From: Gambelia wislizenii | Lineage: Eukaryota > Chordata > Lepidosauria > Squamata > Crotaphytidae | Direction: 5' to 3' | Length of the DNA: 64,000 nt | Assembly: GCA_030847615.1 (NCBI GenBank) | Contig: JAUMIR010000003.1 | Location: forward strand, 282,094,265 to 282,158,264 | Shown: positions 1 through 8,380 of the stretch, piece by piece | Layout of the letters: each line of letters starts with the position of its first letter | Numbering within the stretch: position 1 is the first letter of the stretch | Program-made: the position numbers and the translations under genes | The notes under the pieces: model-generated | Told to the model about the DNA's origin: nothing | The model's database searches: none | Seen by the model: only the letters and a program-made list of their open reading frames with translations

Positions 1-654
1 CCCACGAAAAGGAAATAATTGCAACCCCTTCCTCTCATATTTTTGTCTCAGAAACAGTGGCTGAAATCCATGGAGCGAGAAACCCGTGGCAAACCTAGGG
101 AGTCTGCATGAGTAACAGGCGTAGTTGAGAAATTGGTCTTTTCTCAAAATACTGCTGAAATGAGTGTTTTGCTGGGTGGAGCAGGCTAAGAAACAGTCTT
201 TTGGCAAGTCAGTCCATTGGCCCACTTAGCTTGGTATTGTCTACTATGAGTGGCTGCAGATCTCCAGCATTCCAGACAAGGGTCTTCCTCAGATCTATAA
301 GAAGATGGCAGGGATTGGATTTTTGGTACCTTTTGCATGCTGTATAACTGCAGGATGGTAAAGGGATTGTGGATCATTTCACTTACCGTGTAAAACTCTT
401 GCTCTGTTGGCAGGTAATGAATTAGTGGCCCTATAGTGTAAATGAAAACAATACAGACATCTACTCAGAAGGAACTCCAGTTGAATCCAGTGGAGCTTTC
501 TCAGAAGTGTGTGTCTATAGAATTAAAAAAAACAAAACAAAACATAAGGCTGCCTTTATGAATAAGTTGTATCCTTGTAATATTGCTCTTTGGTTACTGT
601 TCAGTTGCCTTTTAAAGATACTTTGGTGATTTGTGACCCCAACATCTGCATGTA
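1..654. other. Unassigned DNA
   Basis: I see no gene, RNA gene or recognisable repeat here. Reading frames are short and stop-rich. A short A-rich run lies near 525-545. Confidence 0.5.
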
Positions 655-710
655 TATTCCTGCATGGCAGGGGGTTGGACTGGATGGCCTTCCAGCTCTA
701 TGATTCTTTG
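655..710 (+). repeat. CR1 LINE 3' end
   Basis: The block reads GGCAGGGGGTTGGACTGGAT, then a TCCAGCTCTATGATTCT-type terminus. That is the characteristic 3' end of amniote CR1 elements, which finish in short ATTCTATG-like repeats. Only the terminal stretch of about 55 bp is recognisable, and no coding part remains. It is an old, strongly 5'-truncated copy. Confidence 0.75.
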
Positions 711-1157
711 TAAAATGACATGTGGGCTAAGGTTCTGCATCATCAGATTCAACTATGATTGCAGAACTCTGTCACTGTAGTTACATCTATCAATGCCCCC
801 CCACACACACATCTCAGAAACTGAAGGACTTCCAAGGCATTGCAAATCAGGGTACTGGAAAGTCATGTCCATAATGTCTGCCTGGTCACGGAGCATCTTG
901 AGCAAACAGTTGTGGCAGGATTCAGAGGTGTGTGTGTGTGTGTGTGTGTCCAGCTGCCTATTTTCAATGCACCCCATGACTTGGAAAGCACTCCAAACAT
1001 CATTGCCTGGCACCTCAATCTGCAGCAGCTTGGAAACCCTTCAGGTGGAGCATTGCTAGGCTGAAAATACAAAATCAAATAAAACATTTTATTATACAGA
1101 ACTAGAATTAGGACTATTTTAAATGTTGGGAATTTACTTGCAACTGAACTGAACTCA
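711..1157. other. Unassigned DNA with a GT microsatellite
   Basis: A (GT)n run of about 11 units lies at 928-949. Readable frames across it on both strands arise from the dinucleotide repeat and are not genes. Confidence 0.5.
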
Positions 1158-1242
1158 AGAGCTTGGAAAGGCTGCCTTGTGGACTACAGCTCTCAGAATC
1201 CCCTGCCAGCATGACTACTGGGATTTTTATTTCCAAGCACTG
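1158..1242. repeat. Degenerate palindromic MITE-like repeat
   Basis: The left end GAGCTTGGAAAGG and the right end ending in TTTCCAAGC are inverted copies. The middle carries GACTACAGCTCTCAGAATCC, the 'ACTACAACTCCCAGAAT' type of core seen in other copies at 28719-28845 and 55549-55657. It is non-coding and old. Confidence 0.55.
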
Positions 1243-1659
1243 TTTGGAATTGGCTGATAAATTAAGATGAAGAAGCAAAAGCTCTCCATCACCTGCAAGT
1301 GGGTGATTTCTATGGATTTGGTTATCTGTTCTGGCATTTACTTCAGTTGAATCATAGCTTTAAACACAATCTTTGGCAAGTGAAAAAGGTGTGGCTCTGT
1401 GTATCCAATTGCATTATATATATTTTCTGCAGAAAAATCTTAAATCCATCACAATAGAGAATTCTACTTGTGAATGATGATTTTGTGTCTGATCATTTTG
1501 TTTTGGAAGTAAATTTGGAGTCTGGAGCCAGAACATGAATCAACACTAGAAAATGATTTGGTATCTGGGGGGTGGGGGGAAGAACCTAAAACATTATGAA
1601 ATGTATACTGACTATGAAAAGAGATTTCAGTATCAGTAGTTAAACACATATATTTTGGG
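1243..1659. other. Unassigned DNA
   Basis: Nothing recognisable apart from a short G-rich run at 1568-1580. Confidence 0.4.
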
Positions 1660-2456
1660 AGGAAAAGAACAGTTTGGAAGGGAAACCACCAATGAATCCC
1701 AGGTGCTAGCTATAAGGCTCTATTTCAGAGAAAGGAACTGGCAAAACCACCTCTGAGGAGATTATCAGATGCATCAAAAGTGGCATTACAGCAATGCCAA
1801 GATATCACAAAAGCACTCCCTTATCAGACAACGACATCCCCCTTCGTTATGCACCCATTCTGCTCCCGTTCTGCCAGCACTGCTTTTTATTGATGGGAGA
1901 AGCTGTCAATAGATCCCCTGTTCCATTTCTGTGATGGATATCCATATGTGTGACAAGGTGCCCAATTATGCTGGCAATATCCCAGCGTCAGTGGGAGGTC
2001 CCTACCAGAACACTTTTAGGTGTAATCTGACATCCAGGTAAGTGACACACTTTTTATGACCCTCCCTGGGTTACTTGAACCCAGTAAAAGTGTGTTTTTT
2101 TAAAGTGTGTTTTTGTGCTTGCTGTCACTTTTTTTGGTTATTTTACTTTTTCTTTTTGAATTTCTCATGCTCACGTCTTCTTGTGAGAATCTGTGAGATT
2201 TCAATCCAGGAAGTGAAGGGAGCTCCGTTAGAGCTCTTTTCACTCCTGGGCAGCCCTGTCAATGTAAGACAAGGTAAGTGCAGTGGGGAGGGTGACTGTG
2301 GCGGGACTGGGACAGGACAGGGGCAGGAGTGGAGATGGTGGGACAGGAATGCTTTTTTCATTCCTGTCTGATAATCTCGTGAGTATTCCTGAGAAAACCC
2401 TACAAAATTCATGGGATTGCTGTAAGTTGATAGATGACTTGAAGGTACACACACAC
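1660..2456 (+). repeat. tRNA-derived SINE, split by a TIR-A element
   Basis: The 5' piece (to 1756) ends in GGCAAAACCACCTCTGA. The 3' piece (from about 2380) continues GAGTATTCCTGAGAAAACC and ends GACTTGAAGGTACACACAC. Joined, they follow the order of the SINE copies at 27451-27676 and 54357-54468: AGGAAGGCAATGGCAAA, then a CTTGCCAAGAAAACC-like block, then GACTTGAAGGCACACAAC. A 623-bp TIR element sits in the gap. The 5' tRNA-like head is too degraded to place exactly. Confidence 0.7.
1757..2379 (+). mobile_element. Non-autonomous TIR element, group A, full length
   Basis: The ends are GGAGATTATCAGA at 1757 and TCTGATAATCTCG at 2379, flanked by TGA at 1754-1756 and 2380-2382. The TSD is supported independently because removing the element restores a continuous SINE. 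There is no transposase. Homologous copies in this window are at 30086, 49199, 54760 and 57829, with diverged relatives at 2510 and 56260. The interior holds a CATCCAG/GTAAGTG donor-like site (GT at 2038), a pyrimidine-rich tract, an AATCCAG acceptor-like site (AG at 2208-2209) and a second donor-like site (GT at 2274). These bound a 64-nt exon-like block. The superfamily is uncertain; the 3-bp TSD suggests PIF/Harbinger, Zator or Chapaev3-like. Confidence 0.85.
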
Positions 2457-2509
2457 ACACCACACATTCTAATACATTTCTTGGGTAGAATGTGTGGGTC
2501 TTTCTCAAA

Positions 2510-3083
2510 GGACTGTATCAGACCACCCCACGTTAATGTTCTTTTGCCGGCATAAATTGTGTCATTTTTATGCTGGCAAAAGACACCCCCCACCACCAGA
2601 CTTACCTTGAGCAGTGTAAAAGAGGCTTTCCCGTCAATAACAGAGCAGAAATTGAGCTCCATTTACTTTTGGGTTCCTGATCTCGGCATTTCTCATGAGA
2701 AGACACTAATGCAGGAAATTTAAACATAAAAGCAAACACACACACACAGTACAGCAAAGCACAAAAAACACACTTTAAAAGTCCCAAGTACATTGGGGGT
2801 GTCATAAAAACAGCGTCCCCTACGTGGCTGTTGCAATCTCACCCAGAAGGGTTCTGTCATTGACACAGCATTCACATGAGTACAATGGGACGAGGATTTA
2901 AATGCCAGCAATGCTGGCAACAAAGCGCCATGACCGATCGATTGACAGCTTGGCCCGTCAATAAAATAGGACGGCTTTTTAACATGATATGATCATGAAA
3001 GGACATTGTTGTCTGGTATTCGCACCTTTTCACGATCATTAGGTGTCCTTATGATGCCACATTTGCTGCATTTGATAAAGTCC
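2510..3083 (-). mobile_element. Non-autonomous TIR element, group A (diverged)
   Basis: The left end GGACTGTATCAGAC and right end TTTGATAAAGTCC are imperfect inverted repeats, with AAA on both sides (2507-2509, 3084-3086). The interior matches group A on the minus strand: an ACTTACCTTG donor-like site, a TCCTGATCTC acceptor region, and a block with CACACTTTAAAAGT and GTGTCATAAAAA. TIRs resemble the copy at 56260 (GGACTTTATC) more than the copy at 1757. There is no coding sequence. Confidence 0.75.
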
Positions 3084-3157
3084 AAAGTGTAAGAGGGCTC
3101 TCTTACCATTTCTAGAAATAAATCCAGAGATTGTTCCAATACTTTAAAGGCACATGT

Positions 3158-3273
3158 GAGGAACCTGTGGCCCTTTGATGGACTACAAGTCCCATAGTCC
3201 CAACTATAGGTCATGCTAACAGGCCCTGATAGGACTTGTAGTACTGCAACTTCAGAGGTCCATAATTTCCTCA
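3158..3273. repeat. Degenerate palindromic repeat
   Basis: GAGGAACCTGTGGCCCTTTG at the left is mirrored by a TCCATAATTTCCTCAC end at the right, with GGACTACAAGTCCCATAGTC in the middle. It is a short imperfect foldback of a kind common in reptile genomes. No TSD could be recognised. Confidence 0.5.
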
Positions 3274-4990
3274 CTCCTTTGAAAGGTTCCACACAACCAA
3301 AGGTGGCCATGATCTGCCTTCATCTGCTGTTGAAAGCAGGATTTGCCCACAAATATAAAGACACAGGAGAGGAAAGGGAATGAAGGATTAGGGATGTAAA
3401 GGATGGTTGCAATTTATTTTGTTAATTAGAAAGGACACTTTGACACATCAAGACACTCAGTTGGGGGGGGGGGGAGTAAATGACCAGAAGGTGTTTATGT
3501 TTTGAGACACTTTTTTTGGTTGTTTTTTGGTAAAAAATATTGGCTGAAATCCTATTGGGGACTTATGTCTTTGTAATTAGACTTACTTATGCAGAAATTA
3601 GAATTGGGCAGTTCTGTAATGTCCATATTCAGGAAAGGGCTGCTGTTACATTACTACACAGGGGAGCCAGCAAAGTCACCAATGCACAAGAACAATGTGC
3701 ATTGGGACTGCCAATGTGCATCAGAACACTCTTGGCAGCATCCCATTACGTACCTGCACAATTCACTAACAGGGTTTCTCAGTGCCTCTCTATGTAGCTA
3801 AGTATATGTAAAGTTACATAACGTACACCATGATGGAAGACTCTGGCCAGTGTTAGCACAAAAACATTCTTATTTGTTCAAAACTCAATATTTTGTGTAG
3901 AAAACAGTGTGTCTTTTTTCTGCAAAACATATCAGTTTTGCACAACATTTGTGCAAAATAAAATTCAAATGTGAAACTCATAAAAAAATGAGAAAATGTT
4001 TGACATTCTTCCTTTTTGCATGCACAAACAAAATAAGATTTCCATCCCCATGAAGCAGCAAGGGGAAGAATAAAATGGTTCCACCTATTATTGCTGCTTT
4101 AGATTTTTAAAGGTCTTGTGATTCTGGGGTGGTACCTAGCAATTTCTTGAATGGATAGTTCTGAAAGTCCAGTGCTAATGAGGTGAAGTTGCAATTTATT
4201 GGAGTTGCAATTTATTAATGGAAAGGAAGCCATTCTCATTTTGGGTGTGCATGTTTGCCACATATATGGTCTGCTATCAATTTGAAATGAAAATGGAATC
4301 AATTGGACATTAATTTAGTTTTTATCAATTCACGATCTTGGAACTATTAATGGAAATGTCTGCATAGCTTTCCAAAATCAGTCCAACATCCCCTCAGCAT
4401 AGCTTAAATATCTGCATGTGGACCTACGCTATGCTGAGCCATGTACCCTTTTCCCAACTTACTGCAAAGCTCCTGAAGCTGCCTTGCATGGCCATTTGAT
4501 GCTTCACAGCAAGCAGGCAGGATAAGAGGAGTATTTGGCTACAGTCCCATAGCCAGACACACAATGATTACAGCAGCACTGAGACCCCCAGAGGACTTCA
4601 GCGGATCTTAGCGCTGATGTCATAATTTTGCATCTGGCTATGGGGGAGGTAGTCAGGTGCTTCTCCAATCAAAATGGCCATGCGGGCTGGCTTCAGGGGT
4701 TTTATAGTAAGTTGAGGGGGCTTTGGGGACTGCTGAGGGCAGAAGGGAATATCAGTTTCTGCAACAACTAAAAAAATGATATCTTCATATGTAAGGGAAC
4801 CTTATGCATGTGTACGTCCCTAACAAAATTTCAGTTTCTTGTCAACAGGAGAAAATGGTCAGGGTCAGAATATTGTTTTCTTTCTTTTTCTTTTTCTTTT
4901 TTTCAAATTATACTCATGTAGATGCACATAACTAAAAGTGTATGTTTGCTCAATGAGCCCAAATGTGTGGTAGTCAATATGAAAAAACAC
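3274..4990. other. Unassigned DNA
   Basis: There is a G homopolymer near 3463-3475. The stretch 3860-4000 repeats motifs such as TTTTGTGTAGAAAA and TTTTGCACAA, resembling the arrays at 46640-46960 and 58740-58870. A pyrimidine-rich run lies at 4878-4904. No gene was seen. Confidence 0.4.
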
Positions 4991-5490
4991 ATTATTATTA
5001 TTATTATTATTATTACTATTTACTCATCTCTCCCCATGGATTGAGACAGGGAACAACACATCCACAGAAAACAATTAATATCAATTAAAATACATATTGG
5101 TTAAAAATACATAAATACATCAACACATACAATATCAGTTTAAACGAAGAAATAAAAGCAATACACATTAAAACAGTTTAAAATCCACAGTTTACCCAGT
5201 CATCAGGATAGGCCTGCTGGAAGAGATTTGTCTTTAATGCTCTTTTAAATTCAGATAGTATATGAAACTGTAGAATCTCTTCTGGCAGGCTATTCCAGAG
5301 TCTAGGGCTGACGAAAAAGTCCTCTGAGTGATCATTGCCAACCTAGTCCTGGCTGACTGGAGTAAATGTCCACCAGAGGACCTGAGTGTTCGGGGCAGAT
5401 TATATGGGAGAAAGTGATCCCATAGGTAACCTGGACCGAAACCATGTAGGGTTTTAAAGGTAACATCCAGCACTTTACATGTTGTCTGGA
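4991..5490 (-). repeat. L2 LINE 3' end (truncated)
   Basis: On the minus strand the sequence encodes TFKTLHGFGPGYLWDHFLPY and then LRSSGGHLLQSARTRLA. It aligns by eye with the C-terminal part of the L2 frame at 21571-22698 (TFKALNGLGPTYLQNRLLPY, LRSSGRNLLQPQKSRLS). The plus-strand start is an (ATT)n run at 4992-5017, the microsatellite that terminates L2 3' ends. Only about 500 bp remain, with frame breaks. Confidence 0.8.
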
Positions 5491-5854
5491 AATTAATTTA
5501 AAATGTGACCATTAACATTAACAAAAAAAAGTGTACCAAAATGTGCACCAGTTTCTGTGTGTGTGAAGTAGGTTCAGTATCTTGGATAGTTCCTTAGAAG
5601 TTGGCATAAAAACCCAGAATAGGTTTTTCGCACCTTCAACAAGGAAACCACCAGCCACTATTGAGAAAATTCTGGTGGGATTCTGAGAAATGCAATGAAG
5701 ATTAGGTTTTCACATCCCTGCTGTCTGTATCATGTGTCTCTGTGTACACCTGCCTTGCACAGCCACTCTTTACTATATTCACAGTGTGCTCCAACTGTTC
5801 AGCTGAATGAGGCTCCCAAGACCAGCATCTGACAGGCTTGAGTGCCAGCTCCTC

Positions 5855-5873
5855 AAAAAGTCTAGCCGTTTTA
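5855..5873 (+). repeat. Left TSD of the LINE-1
   Basis: AAAAAGTCTAGCCGTTTTA here is repeated identically at 12699-12717. This 19-bp duplication brackets the LINE-1 and defines its ends at 5874 and 12698, with some ambiguity in the A-run. Confidence 0.9.
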
Positions 5874-7331
5874 TAAGAGAGAAAAAAAAAAAAAAAGAGT
5901 CCAAAAATCAAAAAAAAAAAAAAAAAAAAAAGGAGAAGAACAAAAGGAGGTTACTATTGTGATAACAAAGAAAAAAGCGGAAAAAAGTGAAAAGATGAAA
6001 AAAGGAAAAAAAAGGAACTTTTCAAAATAGCTTTAGTCTCAGTTAAATCACTTCCTTGGTTCCTTCAATTTCCTAGCAGTCCTTCCAACTCCAACAACTT
6101 TTGCCACTTTCCAGCCTTATCTACTGTCCAATGTCTCCGTTAATCTCTACCAGCTGTGCATTTCTTCCACGTCTTCAAGGTCACTTTGTTCTGTTTAACT
6201 CCCAATCACATGGGTCCTCACAAGTCCCCAACTCTCAAAATGGAGGGAGACAAAGACAAGGCAGAAAAAAAAAAAAATGAAAACAGGAATAGGCAATGCA
6301 AAGAACAAAAAGCAATGGTGAAAATAATACCAATAAAAAAGTACAAAAAGAAGCAAAGCAAAGAAAAAAAAATCCTCTTCAAGTAACAAGTAACGGCCAA
6401 GGAAAAAGAGAGAGCAGAAAAACAAAAGGATTTCTGACACAAAACAAACAAACAAAAAAAAAAAATAACGTCTCTAAGGGATCGAGAACAGAAATCAAGT
6501 AACCTCCTAAAAAAAAAACAGAAACAAAAAACAGAAACATATAAAAAAAAGGAAAAAAACCAACAACAATGGAAGGGGATCTTAGAGAAGGCAAAATAAT
6601 AAGTATCTAGCAGCCTCAACCCCCATATAGATCCAAATATCACTTGAGCAGTTTAAAGATCGCGAATGGCATTTAAGTATTCCAAATAAATGAAGGGAGA
6701 GTCTCCACTTCTCAGGGGGTCCAACACTCTGAGCGCTCAACAGGCTTTACAGTTTCTAGTTGTCTATATTATTTAGCTGTTCCTACTGTAAGGTCTAGCG
6801 GCTTCTGGTTCCATACCGGCACTCTCCCCACGCCTGGCCCCTCTCCGCTGCGGCTGACTGCCAAGCCACCCAGCGCGACCCGCCTTCCTCCGCCCTCCTT
6901 TACACCACGAGAGCGGGTCTTGCGCCAGGATCTTCGGCTCTTTCGGCGATCCACCGGACCCCCCCTTGCCTGGGGAGTCTCCAATGGGGTTTACCCGTCC
7001 TTTTCCGCACCCCAAAGCCGCTTGACGGAGAGCGCGGGGCCGGAGCCCCGAAGCGATCGTTCCAACCCGCTCCGCCCTAGACCGGAAGTCTTTTTTGGGG
7101 TTAGCCCCTTTACTGAATTTGTGAGATTTTTTTTCTTTTTTCTTTTTTCTTTTTTTTTTTTTCTTTTTTTTTCCTTTTTAATATATATATATTGGATTTT
7201 TCTGAAATTTTGAAAATTTTTGACATTTTTGGATATTTTTTTTACTCTTCCTTCTTTTTTTCCTCTCTTTTTCTTTTTTCCCCTCTTTTTTCTTTTTTTC
7301 CCCTTTCGGAAGAGGAAAGAAAACAGAAAAA
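5874..7331 (+). promoter_or_regulatory. LINE-1 5' leader with a CpG-rich segment
   Basis: Three compositional zones are visible. 5874-6650 is A-rich on this strand with many poly-A runs. About 6790-7095 is GC- and CpG-rich (for example GCGCGACCCG and GAGCGCGGGGCCGGAG) and includes an ETS-like ACCGGAAGT at its right edge. 7110-7310 is strongly pyrimidine-rich up to the ORF1 start. LINE-1 5' UTRs normally contain an internal RNA polymerase II promoter. The CpG-rich zone is the likely site, but that is inference. The A-rich zone may be an inverted 5' part (see findings). Confidence 0.6.
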
Positions 7332-8279
7332 ATGGCATCAGGCCTAAGGAACAGAGTAAAACTTACAGAAGCAAACGACACACAAGGAAGACGTAATTCA
7401 GTAGAGGAAACTGTCCCTCAATATATGAATAAATTTATGGAAGAAATACGAGACTTTAGAAAAGATATCTCGGTCCAGTTGAGTGATATGAATACCAAAT
7501 TTAAGGCCTTACACAGTTTGTTGACACAAACTAAAAAAGATGTGCAAGAAAATACAGAAGATATTAAAAATTTAAAGAAAGAAAATGAAGAGCTAAATTT
7601 TGAAATGGAAAGGATGCGTGACCAATTGGCGCTAGCAGAACAACGAGAAAAGGAAGCATGGATTCGCTTAAGAGGATTACAGGAATACCCGAATGAAGAT
7701 ATAAGAAAGAGAGTGATAGATCTGCTAGCAAATACGTTAGGTTGGGATGAAGAACAAGGAGGGAAAGAACTGGACCGAGTATACCGAGTGAGATCTCCAT
7801 TGACAGTGAAGAAAAATCTCCCCAGGGATGTGATAATTCAGTGTGTTAGAAAATCAGTGAGGGACTTTATTCTTGAAGTTCATTTCAACAAAGGATTTTG
7901 GTCTGATGGGAAGCTCCTTATAATGATGAAAGAAATCCCTACAAGATTGCTCAGAAGAAGAAAAGAATATCAATTCCTGGTGGAAATTTTGAAAAGAGAA
8001 AGAATCCCATTCAGTTGGGATAAGCTGGAAGGGGTGATTTTCACCTATAAGAAAGAAAGATATAAAATTGATTCAGTTGAGAAAGCGAAAGAATTTATAA
8101 AAAGAAATAAGAGGGATTTTGATATGAAGAGGAAAAGCCACCAGGAAGAGGAAGAATTGAATGGAAATCAAAGAAGGGAAGAGCAAGAAAGTGAATTAAA
8201 TAAAGAGACAAGGAAAGAGGACTTAAAGATAAGAAACAATAAGAGGGACAGTGATTTATCAGTACGAGAAGAGACCTGA
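7332..8279 (+). CDS. LINE-1 ORF1 protein (RNA-binding chaperone)
   Basis: A 315-residue protein that would coat L1 RNA as a trimeric nucleic-acid chaperone in the cytoplasmic RNP. Residues about 30-108 are highly charged with heptad-like spacing (a coiled coil, for example LKKENEELNFEMERM at 81-95). Residues about 110-200 form the RRM-like part, starting WIRLRGLQEYPNEDIRKRV and containing LDRVYRV and LPRDVIIQCV. Residues 200-265 form the C-terminal domain, with EIPTRLLRRRKEYQFLVEIL and an ERYKIDSVEKAKEFI end. A Lys/Arg/Glu-rich tail follows (266-315). The first ATG follows a pyrimidine tract and the sequence GAAAAAATGG. The frame ends TGA 101 bp before ORF2. It matches the Transposase_22/L1 ORF1 organisation; no breaks were seen. 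Confidence 0.92.
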   Translation: MASGLRNRVKLTEANDTQGRRNSVEETVPQYMNKFMEEIRDFRKDISVQLSDMNTKFKALHSLLTQTKKDVQENTEDIKNLKKENEELNFEMERMRDQLALAEQREKEAWIRLRGLQEYPNEDIRKRVIDLLANTLGWDEEQGGKELDRVYRVRSPLTVKKNLPRDVIIQCVRKSVRDFILEVHFNKGFWSDGKLLIMMKEIPTRLLRRRKEYQFLVEILKRERIPFSWDKLEGVIFTYKKERYKIDSVEKAKEFIKRNKRDFDMKRKSHQEEEELNGNQRREEQESELNKETRKEDLKIRNNKRDSDLSVREET

Positions 8280-8380
8280 GCGCAAGAATAAAAGAAAGAT
8301 AAAATATTATAGGGATTGACAAGGGGGGCGGGAGAGGATCTTAATTAATTAAATAAAAGTTGAATAGATTTACTTAACTG

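Noticed and set aside
6195..6643. Phe-rich and Lys-rich frames on opposite strands near the LINE-1 start
   Set aside because: They are translations of A-rich/T-rich leader sequence of the LINE-1, not genes.
6991..7381. Lys/Arg-rich frame on the minus strand before ORF1
   Set aside because: It is the complement of the pyrimidine-rich leader just before ORF1.
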